Of a stretch of 32,570 nt of DNA, positions 1-7,202 are shown piece after piece; position 1 is the first letter of the stretch, and each line of letters starts with the position of its first letter. Both the position numbers and the translations under genes were made by a program. The notes under the pieces were generated by a model. That model did no database searches and was not told the DNA's origin. It worked only from the letters and a program-made list of their open reading frames with translations. The DNA comes from an uncultured Aeromicrobium sp. (lineage in GTDB: Bacteria; Actinomycetota; Actinomycetes; Propionibacteriales; Nocardioidaceae): NCBI GenBank assembly GCA_937873005.1, contig CALMUY010000201.1, positions 1 through 32,570 of the forward strand, given 5' to 3'.

Positions 1-681
1 GGCATCAGTGAGACGCGCGACCTCAGCGCATTCCATCCGCCCGCGAAGCCCGAATCTCCAAGCTCAGCCACATCCTCCCAATTGTCACAGCCCCAGCCGT
101 CACCGACCCAACCTGCGGTGTCGGAGGATACGCCGATCATCTCGCCCAGCGACTACTTCGCTGCAGGATCCGCTCCGGCGTTCCCGCCTTTGCCTGAATC
201 GCACTTCCGGGCGGGTGCTTCCGCAGTCGCCACGGCACGCATTCCATCAGAACCTAGAGCCATGACCGGTGCACTCAAAGCTGCCCTGGCCGTCATGGGC
301 GTCGCTTCAGGCATCATCGGGGGGCTTTCGGGCCTCGTACTGACAGCAATGCTCACCATGCGCGACGAGGTGTTGGCTGAACTCGAAGCGACGCCCGACT
401 CGAAAGAACTCCTCGATGCAACAGGCCTGAGCGTTGAGGCGCTTGGCACACTCTTCACCGTGTTCTTCGCGATCATCACGGTGGCGTGCCTGTTCTCGAT
501 CCTGAGCGCAGCACTTGCTTTCACCCGTAAGAAGATCGCCTGGTGGATGGTTCTCGTTTCCTGCCTTGGCGCGTTGGGGTTGTCGGTCTTGACGATCCCT
601 CTGGGAATTGTTACGGCGATACCCGTCGTATACGTCCTCATCGTTTTACTCCGCGAAGACAGTCGCGCAACCTTCATGTGA
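1..681 (+). CDS. Four-helix membrane protein, 5' end probably outside the window
   Basis: The reading frame is open from the first base to the TGA at 679-681, so the gene probably starts upstream of the window. A TTG at 82 is the only other early start candidate and has no convincing ribosome site. The first ~90 residues are rich in Pro, Ser and Ala and look disordered and cytoplasmic. They are followed by four hydrophobic segments at roughly residues 91-118, 148-174, 179-199 and 203-217, numbered from base 1. The tail is short and charged. This disordered-N-terminus plus small-membrane-domain layout is common among actinobacterial proteins of unknown function. I do not recognise a family and assign no function. 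Confidence 0.7.
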   Translation, partial: GISETRDLSAFHPPAKPESPSSATSSQLSQPQPSPTQPAVSEDTPIISPSDYFAAGSAPAFPPLPESHFRAGASAVATARIPSEPRAMTGALKAALAVMGVASGIIGGLSGLVLTAMLTMRDEVLAELEATPDSKELLDATGLSVEALGTLFTVFFAIITVACLFSILSAALAFTRKKIAWWMVLVSCLGALGLSVLTIPLGIVTAIPVVYVLIVLLREDSRATFM

Positions 682-713
682 AAACTGTCACAAGCAGCGG
701 ATTTGCTTTGGCA

Positions 714-719
714 TAGAGT
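714..719 (+). promoter_or_regulatory. Candidate -10 box (TAGAGT) upstream of ndh
   Basis: TAGAGT fits TANNNT and would place a transcription start near 726, about 19 nt before the GTG start at 745. No good -35 is visible. It favours the GTG at 745 over the in-frame TTG at 703, because the TTG would lie upstream of the transcript. Confidence 0.35.
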
Positions 720-744
720 CAAAGTTTCAACTAATCTCGATGGA

Positions 745-2151
745 GTGGCACAGAATTCTTCTATCGCTCCCATCCGCGTCAGGCCCCACGTCGTAGTCGT
801 TGGTGGCGGGTTTGGTGGGCTCGCGGTAGTTCGCAAACTCGCTAAGGCAGACGTCGACATTACGCTGATCGATCGCCACAACTACAACACCTTCCAGCCG
901 TTGCTCTATCAAGTTGCAACTGCGAGCCTCAACCCCGGCGATATCACCTGGTTCTTGCGCGCGATTCGATCGAAGCAAGACAATGTCCGGTTCCTCAAAG
1001 GCACGGTTGTTGACATCAACCACGAGGCGCACTCGATCCTGCTCGACGGCGACATCACCGTCGGCTTCGACTATCTTGTGCTCGCCAACGGCGTCACCGC
1101 GAACTTCTTCGGCGTACCGGGCGCCGAAGAGTATTCGATGCCGCTCTATCGGCGTTCACAGGCGCTCGCGCTACGCGATCGCATGTTCGCAGCGCTAGAA
1201 GACGCGGCGATCAACGGCCAAAACGACAACTTCAGACTCGTCGTTGTCGGGGCAGGTGCGACAGGCGTGGAAACAGCAGGCGCGCTCGCTGAAATGCGCA
1301 ACCTCGACATGCCCACCACCTACCCCGAACTTGACCCAACGAAAGTGCACATCACGTTGGTCGAGATGGGCCAGCACGTGTTGGCGCCGTTCCACCCAAA
1401 TCTTCGTGAATATGCGAAACGGCAACTCGAAAAGCGCGGTGTCGATTTGCGATTGGGAACAGTCGTCAAGGAAGTCACGCCAGATGGCGTCTTGTTAGAG
1501 AAGGACGGCGTCCAAGAGTTCGTCAATGCGGGAATTGTTGTCTGGGCGTCAGGAATTACCGCACACGAGATCGTCAGCCAATGGGATGTTCCGCAAGGGC
1601 AGGGCGGTCGTATCGTGGTCAACGAACATCAAGAAGTAGTCGGCAGGGACCGGGTATTTGCGATCGGTGACGTATCCGTCAATCCGGATGCCGCGCTTCC
1701 GCAGTTGGGTCAGCCCGCCATTCAAGGCGGACACCACGTGGCGAAAGTGATCCGCGCTCTCGTTGCCGACAAGCCACTACCCAAGCCGTTCCGGTACAGC
1801 GACAAGGGCACGATGGCAACCATCGGTCGCGCTTCGGCAATCGCGCAAGTGAAGGGTTTGCCGCGACTCAAAGGCTTCACTGCTTGGGTCATTTGGGTAG
1901 CGCTGCACGTCGCGCTGTTGTTGGGGAACCGGAACCGGTTTGCCACCATGACCAACCTAACGCTCAAGTACCTGCTCTGGCGCAGCCACAATGCGATTGT
2001 CGGCGAGACGCCATATGTGCAAGCGATCGAACCCAAAACGCACTGCGCGGTGTGTGGTGAAGTTCGCGACGCGCACGAGCATCAGTCTGCCGAACAGATC
2101 GCTGCGGCCAAGGAAGCACTCGAGGCCGAACTCGATTCACCGCAGAGCTAA
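745..2151 (+). CDS. ndh: Type II NADH:quinone oxidoreductase (NDH-2)
   Basis: This is a non-proton-pumping NADH dehydrogenase, passing electrons from NADH through FAD to menaquinone at the inner face of the membrane. With the GTG start it has 468 residues, normal for NDH-2 (the mycobacterial enzyme is about 460). The N-terminal FAD-binding Rossmann motif is GGGFGG at residues 20-25. A second Rossmann motif, VVVGAGATGVE, lies near 165-173 and binds NADH. The FAD-contacting VFAIGD lies further on. A hydrophobic stretch near residues 385-400 (WVIWVALHVALLL) fits the C-terminal membrane-binding helices. The tail has a CxxC at 434-437 followed by His444 and His446, which may bind a metal. The in-frame TTG at 703 is an alternative start but lies before a candidate -10 box. 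menB, a menaquinone gene, is nearby, although a gene on the other strand lies between. Confidence 0.88.
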   Translation: MAQNSSIAPIRVRPHVVVVGGGFGGLAVVRKLAKADVDITLIDRHNYNTFQPLLYQVATASLNPGDITWFLRAIRSKQDNVRFLKGTVVDINHEAHSILLDGDITVGFDYLVLANGVTANFFGVPGAEEYSMPLYRRSQALALRDRMFAALEDAAINGQNDNFRLVVVGAGATGVETAGALAEMRNLDMPTTYPELDPTKVHITLVEMGQHVLAPFHPNLREYAKRQLEKRGVDLRLGTVVKEVTPDGVLLEKDGVQEFVNAGIVVWASGITAHEIVSQWDVPQGQGGRIVVNEHQEVVGRDRVFAIGDVSVNPDAALPQLGQPAIQGGHHVAKVIRALVADKPLPKPFRYSDKGTMATIGRASAIAQVKGLPRLKGFTAWVIWVALHVALLLGNRNRFATMTNLTLKYLLWRSHNAIVGETPYVQAIEPKTHCAVCGEVRDAHEHQSAEQIAAAKEALEAELDSPQS

Positions 2152-2904
2152 CGCCTCGCTCAAGACCTTCTCGAGGTGTCCTCGCGCTTCAATCATGGAC
2201 GGCCCGAACCAGGTCAGCGCACGACCACTGCACAGGGCTGTCGGCGTGGAAGCGAATGCTTCGGGCCCGTCTTCAGCGGTGAATACATAGGGCTCATCCG
2301 GCAGTAAAACCACATCGAGACACATCGAGTCGAGTTCGGCAATATCGATCGCGGGATAACGACCCTCGGACCCCGAAAGCACGTGGTTGAGTCCGAGCGC
2401 GCTCAACATGCTTCCCGTGAACGTGTCTCGTCCGACCACCATCCACGGGTCGCGCCACACGCAGCACGCCACACGAGCCGAACTCAATCGACTTGGCTCA
2501 GCCCAGATGGATTCGGCCTCAACGAGCCATTCGGGGATCGGCGCACCTAGCCCTTCGCTCCACAGCCTTCGCATTGAGGTAAAACTCTGGTCGAGCGTCT
2601 CAATATCGGTTACCCAGACAGAAACTCCCGCTTCGCGCAACCGGAGGACATCGAGTTCGCGGTTCTCTTCCTTGTTGGCAATCACGAGGTCGGGCTGCAG
2701 TTCAACAATCGCCGCCACGTTGGGGTTCTTCGTGCCCCGAATTCGCGCCACGTCGAGGTCAGCAGGGTGAGTGCACCAATCGGTCACCCCGACGAGTTGT
2801 TCACAATGGTCCACAGCCAACGCTTCGGTCAGTGACGGCACAAGGCTCACGATCCTTTTTGGCGGCCCGGTCAACGGAACGTCAGCACCCAAATCATCAC
2901 GCAT
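2137..2904 (-). CDS. BtuF/TroA-like helical-backbone binding protein without signal peptide
   Basis: The protein has 255 residues from the ATG at 2904; a GTG at 2910 is in frame. It has the periplasmic-binding fold typical of BtuF: RIVSLVPSLTEAL near the start, then GVTDWCTHP, and PDLVIANKEENR at the end of the first lobe. BtuF-type proteins bind cobalamin or metal chelates. This one lacks a signal peptide or lipobox, so it is probably cytoplasmic, and no permease or ATPase is adjacent. Its last residues overlap the end of ndh by 15 bp in convergent orientation. It is divergent from menB across a very short gap. A TAGTGT box 7 nt before the ATG supports a leaderless transcript starting at 2904. 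Cobalamin binding is only a family-level guess, though the window is rich in B12 genes. Confidence 0.72.
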   Translation of the reverse strand: MRDDLGADVPLTGPPKRIVSLVPSLTEALAVDHCEQLVGVTDWCTHPADLDVARIRGTKNPNVAAIVELQPDLVIANKEENRELDVLRLREAGVSVWVTDIETLDQSFTSMRRLWSEGLGAPIPEWLVEAESIWAEPSRLSSARVACCVWRDPWMVVGRDTFTGSMLSALGLNHVLSGSEGRYPAIDIAELDSMCLDVVLLPDEPYVFTAEDGPEAFASTPTALCSGRALTWFGPSMIEARGHLEKVLSEALALR

Positions 2905-2911
2905 GAGCACA

Positions 2912-2923
2912 ACACTAGAGTGT
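2912..2923. promoter_or_regulatory. Overlapping divergent -10 boxes within an inverted repeat
   Basis: ACACT-ag-AGTGT is an inverted repeat. On the plus strand it contains TAGAGT (2916-2921), followed by 6 nt and the ATG of menB at 2928. On the minus strand it contains TAGTGT (2917-2912), followed by 7 nt and the ATG at 2904. Both genes therefore appear to be leaderless and to share overlapping -10 boxes, so RNA polymerase could serve only one direction at a time. Confidence 0.55.
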
Positions 2924-2927
2924 CAAT

Positions 2928-3755
2928 ATGACTGAAATCGAATGGAATGCTGCTGGCCAATGGGAAGACATCGCCTATGAGACGAGTCCTGAAGGAATCG
3001 CCAAGATCACGATTTGTCGCCCAGAAGTGCATAACGCTTTTCGTCCGCAGACCATCATCGAGATTTCAGAAGCCCTCAATCTCGCCCGGGAAGATGAAGG
3101 CGTCGGCGTCATTATCTTGACGGGGCAAGGCGAGAATGCGTTTTGCTCTGGCGGTGATCAGCGCGTCCGTGGCGACTCGGGCTACAAGACCGATGCGGCC
3201 GCAACCGGCCGGTTCCATGTCACCGACCTGCATACTCAAATGCGCCGCACACCCAAGCCGATCATTGCCTCGGTTGCCGGTTGGGCGATCGGTGGTGGCC
3301 ATGTGTTGCACCTGGTCGCGGACCTCACCATCGCGGCTGACAACGCACGCTTCGGCCAAGTTGGCCCCAAAGTTGGCTCCTTCGATGGCGGCTACGGCGC
3401 GAGCATACTCTCGGATTTGGTCGGTCCCAAGAAAGCCAAAGAGATTTGGTTCTTGTGCCGTCAGTACGACGCGCAGGAAGCGATGGAGATGGGCTTGGTT
3501 AACACGGTCGTGCCGTTGGCAGAACTCGAAGCCGAGACCATCAAGTGGGCGCGCGAAATGTTGGAGCTTTCGCCCTGGGCGCTGCGCTTATCCAAGATGA
3601 GTTTCCATGCGCACGAGGACGGCTACGCCGGCATCCAACAGCTTGCGCACGACGCGAACCTGCTGTTCTATGGGCAGGCAGAAGCGCAAGAAGGTCGCGA
3701 AGCCTACAAAGAAAAGCGCAAGCCTGACTTCACGAAGTTCCCGCGCCGCCCGTGA
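2928..3755 (+). CDS. menB: 1,4-dihydroxy-2-naphthoyl-CoA synthase
   Basis: MenB closes the second ring of the menaquinone head group, converting o-succinylbenzoyl-CoA to 1,4-dihydroxy-2-naphthoyl-CoA. The 275-residue crotonase-fold protein carries the oxyanion-hole segment [11 protein letters not shown] with GY just after it, then [13 protein letters not shown]. It also has the MenB-specific [14 protein letters not shown], the block [20 protein letters not shown], and the diagnostic C-terminus [21 protein letters not shown] in essence complete. These distinguish it from generic enoyl-CoA hydratases. The ATG at 2928 follows a TAGAGT box by 6 nt, which suggests a leaderless mRNA. Other men genes are not in the window. 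A strong bidirectional terminator follows at 3800. Confidence 0.95.
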   Translation: MTEIEWNAAGQWEDIAYETSPEGIAKITICRPEVHNAFRPQTIIEISEALNLAREDEGVGVIILTGQGENAFCSGGDQRVRGDSGYKTDAAATGRFHVTDLHTQMRRTPKPIIASVAGWAIGGGHVLHLVADLTIAADNARFGQVGPKVGSFDGGYGASILSDLVGPKKAKEIWFLCRQYDAQEAMEMGLVNTVVPLAELEAETIKWAREMLELSPWALRLSKMSFHAHEDGYAGIQQLAHDANLLFYGQAEAQEGREAYKEKRKPDFTKFPRRP

Positions 3756-3799
3756 ACGCGACGGTGTGAAGGCTCGTTCCAAAACGGGCCAATCAAAAA

Positions 3800-3847
3800 C
3801 TCAGCGGGGCTGGTACCGACGATAACGTCGGTACCAGCCCCGCTGAG
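3800..3847. terminator. Intrinsic terminator, 21-bp perfect stem, between convergent genes
   Basis: Arms 3800-3820 and 3827-3847 are perfectly complementary (21 bp, very GC-rich) around the 6-nt loop GATAAC. On the minus strand the stem is followed by TTTTT (bases 3799-3795), so it is a classical terminator for the secreted-protein gene ending at 3882. On the plus strand it lies 45 nt after menB and lacks a clear T run, but may still stop transcription from that side. Confidence 0.85.
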
Positions 3848-3881
3848 ATTGATACGAGTTTGATGCGAGCCTGGAACGTGC

Positions 3882-5090
3882 TCAGATCATCTTGATAATC
3901 ATCGGAAGCAATTCGATCACGACTGGCAAGAGCTGTTGAGCAAGCTTTGCAAGGTCTTGGTCTGAAAGTGCGCCCGAAAGTGCTGCAAGATCGATGCTGT
4001 TGAGGATCTTGCCCAGATCTACTGAACCAGTCGAGCCACCGAGCAGGCTGCTCAAGTCCGAGCCACCGAGCAGGCTGCTCAAGTCCGAGCCACCGAGCAG
4101 GCTGCCAAGGTCCAAACCGCCGAGCGCACCGGAACTAGGCGATGAAGTTCCGTTCTTCGATCCTCCGGTCAGACTGCCGAGCAGCGAGCTCACATCGATT
4201 GACTCAATGTCGAAGTTGCCCGTCTTGATGGCAGTCATGAGTGAAGAAATGAGGCTTGAGAAGTCCGCGTTGGCAAGGAGTGAGCCAGAGGTCATTCCCT
4301 TGATGCAGGCATTCAGTGCCGGTTCGACGAGACCCTCAAGATCAACGTTCTTACCCGCGACGATGCCAGAGATCGCGCTCGTTCCGACGGTCGTTCCCGC
4401 TTGAATAGCGCAACGCTGCAACGCGGCTTCGAAGTTCATATCGAAGGAAGGATCAGCGATGACCGGATACGCGGTCGGAGTGCGAAGCGTCTTCAGCGTG
4501 GGGCGGTGTCGAATCACCTGAGTCAAGGTTGTTCCCTTAACTTCGAAATGCGTGGGGATGGCTTTGCCTTTGGCGTCGATGGCCCACGGTGCGGGCGCAC
4601 CCGCCACGATTCCACCCTTGTCGTCCAGGGCAATGACGCCACCGTCTGGAAGTACCGAAAGTTTCGCCACATCGCCACCGACGTCAAAACTCCAGCGTTC
4701 GGGCGCAAAAGCGCTATCTACGGCAATGAGACTGCGCACGCTTTCGTCGGTCGACTCCAACGTCACGGCCGACTGCGAGTTCTTGGCTCGGAAGATTGCA
4801 CGGTTGTTGCTACTCGCGAGTGGCTTGCCCGAACTTGGAAGTGAAAGCGTCAGTTCCCCGGCTTTGCCTTCCAAGGCGCCGACGCCCTTCGAGTTCGATG
4901 GCAGGGTCACGCCCGGGTTAGACGCAACTGGAGCTTGTTCGGTCTTTGTCAACGCAGAGTTGAGCTGATCGTTGAGTTTGTCAGTTGCATTTGAGGCCAA
5001 TGCTGGACCAGCGGTCGTGGCGATGAGTGTTGCACAGGTGGCCGCGACTACGGCGACTCGTTTCCCTGCGCTTGAAAGGCGTGAAACCAT
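3882..5090 (-). CDS. Secreted protein with short tandem repeats, function unknown
   Basis: The ATG at 5090 is preceded by AAGGAG with 6-nt spacing, which decides the start over an in-frame codon at 5189. The 402-residue product begins with a clear signal peptide: basic VSRLSSAGKR, a hydrophobic core, and an ALA-S cleavage site near residue 31. The middle contains TAYPVIADP, a motif I associate with secreted actinobacterial proteins. The C-terminal third is low-complexity and rich in Leu, Gly, Ser and Asp, with repeated LGGSDLSSL units, and ends in a hydrophobic helix. No LPXTG or classical membrane anchor is visible. Several Cys residues lie near the middle. I do not recognise a domain; the repeats suggest a surface or self-associating role, but that is a guess. 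Confidence 0.75.
   Translation of the reverse strand: MVSRLSSAGKRVAVVAATCATLIATTAGPALASNATDKLNDQLNSALTKTEQAPVASNPGVTLPSNSKGVGALEGKAGELTLSLPSSGKPLASSNNRAIFRAKNSQSAVTLESTDESVRSLIAVDSAFAPERWSFDVGGDVAKLSVLPDGGVIALDDKGGIVAGAPAPWAIDAKGKAIPTHFEVKGTTLTQVIRHRPTLKTLRTPTAYPVIADPSFDMNFEAALQRCAIQAGTTVGTSAISGIVAGKNVDLEGLVEPALNACIKGMTSGSLLANADFSSLISSLMTAIKTGNFDIESIDVSSLLGSLTGGSKNGTSSPSSGALGGLDLGSLLGGSDLSSLLGGSDLSSLLGGSTGSVDLGKILNSIDLAALSGALSDQDLAKLAQQLLPVVIELLPMIIKMI
4033..4113 (-). repeat. 27-bp tandem repeat, three copies, within the secreted protein gene
   Basis: Copies are at 4033-4059, 4060-4086 and 4087-4113. The first two are identical and the third differs near its end. Each encodes nine residues (LGGSDLSSL type). 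The identical pair implies recent duplication or slippage and possible copy-number variation between strains. Confidence 0.85.
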
Positions 5091-5292
5091 GAAGTTCTCC
5101 TTGGTAAAGGGATGCGACGTGGTCATCGTCACGTCGCAAGTTGCCCCAAACGTTAGTACGAAATTGCCATGCGCATAGTCCTTTTTCACTATTAACGCGA
5201 TAGCTTGAGTCGCGTGAGACTGGTGAGAATCATGGGAATCGAAGTGGTAACGACCCTCGATAACAGTGCGACTCAGATCAAAAGTCGAAGCA

Positions 5293-6207
5293 TCAACGGA
5301 AACGCGGTGGGTTCATTTCAGACTCAAGCGGCCAGGGGTTGGGTTTGCAGCCGTTGAGTCCCTTTGACTGCTGCATCATGAGCGGCGCTTTTTCGCCCTG
5401 GCTGCGGCAGTAACTGTGGCTGAGGCCGAGCCAATGCCCAACCTCGTGGTTAACCACCATGTGTTGATAGGCGGCCAGCGTTGTGCCCGGCGCGGCCTTC
5501 CAGGTGTCTGTCGACTCAAGCCAGCGGTCCTCATTGATTACGACGTTGTCGCCCGTGCGGCAACTCCAATAGCTTGAACACGTCGACGAGAAACTGGGAA
5601 CTTTCGCCGAGGTCGACAGGTTGATGGTGAGATCACCGCCCGTTTCGACCTGTTTGAACTCGATACCGTCGGAGCGCCAACCGCGTGGATCGTCAAGAAT
5701 CTTCGCAACGTTCTGGGCGAACTCATCGCTGGCCGTGAGCACGTCGCCGCGCGAAGCGATCGTGTATTCAACGGTGACTCGCCTGTCACGCTTATGCCCG
5801 ATAGGCCCGTTTGCTTCGGCCTTCATCGTGAGCGGTTTGAAGCCCGATTTGGTTGCTTTGATTTCGACCGAGATGGTGGAGCCGACATCGTCGATACCGG
5901 TCCGGTAGTCCAGTTCAGTGGCGCCTTCGATCGGCTTGCCATCCCGAAGCCATTGCGTGGCAAACGTGACGCCTTCGGCTTCGGAGACCTTGGGGGAAAT
6001 GAACGAGAGTTTCTTGCCGAACCGCAACGGGCCACTCAAAGCGGGCTGCGTTACGACAGTCATCTGAGCGAGAGTCTTTTCGGGTTCGCCGGTTGATCCA
6101 CCGCGTGTGCCGTCTGATTCGAGGACGAAGATAACCGAAGCAATCGTCAAAAGGGTCAGCCCGACAGGGATCAGCCACTGCTTCCATTGCCCACGCATGG
6201 AGTTCAT
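5293..6207 (-). CDS. Membrane-anchored Ig-like / DUF3152 metzincin-type protease (copy 1)
   Basis: The protein has 304 residues from the ATG at 6207. A second ATG at 6198 follows TAGCAT by 7 nt and may be the real leaderless start. A hydrophobic segment near residues 11-28 is an N-terminal signal anchor. Residues ~48-125 form an Ig-like domain of the type seen in actinobacterial surface proteins (QWLRDGKPIEGAT, then DVGSTISV). The rest is DUF3152: DDPRGW, a paired-Cys segment CSSYWSCRTGDNVVINEDRW, the zinc site HEVGHWLGLSH at 254-264 (HExxHxxGxxH), and APLMMQQ as a possible Met-turn. Zinc protease activity is inferred from this motif. It is expected to act outside the membrane. A paralogue lies directly upstream in the same direction. 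Confidence 0.85.
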   Translation of the reverse strand: MNSMRGQWKQWLIPVGLTLLTIASVIFVLESDGTRGGSTGEPEKTLAQMTVVTQPALSGPLRFGKKLSFISPKVSEAEGVTFATQWLRDGKPIEGATELDYRTGIDDVGSTISVEIKATKSGFKPLTMKAEANGPIGHKRDRRVTVEYTIASRGDVLTASDEFAQNVAKILDDPRGWRSDGIEFKQVETGGDLTINLSTSAKVPSFSSTCSSYWSCRTGDNVVINEDRWLESTDTWKAAPGTTLAAYQHMVVNHEVGHWLGLSHSYCRSQGEKAPLMMQQSKGLNGCKPNPWPLESEMNPPRFR

Positions 6208-6211
6208 GCTA
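6206..6211 (-). promoter_or_regulatory. Possible leaderless -10 (TAGCAT) for DUF3152 copy 1
   Basis: TAGCAT on the minus strand is followed by 7 nt and an in-frame ATG at 6198. It overlaps the earlier ATG at 6207, so both starts cannot be used from this promoter. Weak evidence on its own; it fits the pattern seen at other genes here. Confidence 0.3.
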
Positions 6212-6270
6212 ATTGACGCGCGGACACGAACCGCAGTACTACGGGGGTGTTCCTACGGCGATGTCGGTGC

Positions 6271-7173
6271 TCACCGGAAGCGTGGCGGGTTTCGTTCGGA
6301 CTTTATCGGCCACGGGTTTGGCTTGCAGCCCTTCAGCCCCTTGGACTGTTGCATCATGAGTGGAGCACGCTTGCCTTTGCCGCCGCAGGTGCGGTGTTTC
6401 CAGCCGAGCCAATGGCCAGTTTCATGATTGACGACCATGTGCCGGTAGCCGCTTAACGTGGTGCCTTTCGCTTTGCGCCAGGTGGATGTTGAGTGCTTCC
6501 AGCGTTCTTGGTTGATGACGACATTGCGCCCAACCCGACAACTCCAGTTCGAAGAGCACGAACTCGAAAAACTAGTCATCGAATTCGCGTTCGCGAGATA
6601 CACCGTCATGCTGCCGCCGGACTGCACTTCTTTGAACGCAATGCCGGTGGATCGCCAACCGCGCGGATCGTTCAAAATCTGATTCACGTGCGTGCGGAAC
6701 TCTGACTTATTTGCCGTGATTGAGCCCCGATAGGCGATGCGGTAGTTAACTGTTTTGCGAACGTCGCGTACGTGACGTATCGGCGATGTCGGCGCTGAAT
6801 CCAACGTCAGGTTCTGGAAGCCTGCTTTGCGCACAGTCAACCGGATAGAAATTCGTGCGCCGACATCGCTCACACCGAGCGTGTAGGTGCGGCCGTTCGC
6901 GCCGGCGATCGGCTTGTTGTTACGCAACCATTGAGTGTGCGAACTCAGCCCTTCGGTTTCTGAATACGCGCCCACCGAGCGGGTCAGCGTTTTGCCGTAC
7001 CGGATAGTGCCAGTGACCGTCGGAGGCGTCACCACCGTGAAGGTTGGCAGCGGCTCAATGGTCGATTCCGGTTCAGGGACAACGGGTTCAGCACTGACGG
7101 GCGCTGCGGTGAAGGACGCCAACACCAACGCTAAACACGCAACGGCTAGGCCCGGTGAGAACTTTGTTCGCAT
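6271..7173 (-). CDS. Secreted Ig-like / DUF3152 metzincin-type protease (copy 2)
   Basis: The 300-residue product starts at the ATG at 7173, placed 7 nt after a TACACT box; longer in-frame starts would run into icmF. It has a cleavable signal peptide (hydrophobic core LAVACLALVLASF, VSA-EP cleavage near residue 29), unlike copy 1, which looks anchored. The domain order matches copy 1: an Ig-like domain (TQWLRNNKPIAGANGRTYTL), then DUF3152 with the zinc motif HETGHWLGWKH at 250-260, a CSSNWSCRVGRNVVIN segment and APLMMQQSKGLKGCKPNPWP. The two copies are clearly paralogous but well diverged at DNA level, so the duplication is old. A secreted protease of unknown substrate is the likely role. Confidence 0.87.
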   Translation of the reverse strand: MRTKFSPGLAVACLALVLASFTAAPVSAEPVVPEPESTIEPLPTFTVVTPPTVTGTIRYGKTLTRSVGAYSETEGLSSHTQWLRNNKPIAGANGRTYTLGVSDVGARISIRLTVRKAGFQNLTLDSAPTSPIRHVRDVRKTVNYRIAYRGSITANKSEFRTHVNQILNDPRGWRSTGIAFKEVQSGGSMTVYLANANSMTSFSSSCSSNWSCRVGRNVVINQERWKHSTSTWRKAKGTTLSGYRHMVVNHETGHWLGWKHRTCGGKGKRAPLMMQQSKGLKGCKPNPWPIKSERNPPRFR

Positions 7174-7180
7174 GAGGTTG

Positions 7181-7186
7181 AGTGTA
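7181..7186 (-). promoter_or_regulatory. Leaderless -10 (TACACT) for DUF3152 copy 2
   Basis: TACACT on the minus strand is followed by 7 nt and the ATG at 7173. The gap to icmF is only 29 bp and no ribosome site is visible, so a leaderless start is the simplest reading. Confidence 0.5.
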
Positions 7187-7202
7187 AGCGCCCGGCAGGT
7201 GG

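Noticed and set aside
153..881. Long open frame on the minus strand across the first gene and the ndh start
   Set aside because: It is antisense to a membrane protein with clear helices and to the NDH-2 N-terminus; its translation is low-complexity and matches no family.
4033..4113. Tandem repeats considered as a CRISPR array
   Set aside because: The 27-bp units abut with no spacers and keep the reading frame of the secreted protein.
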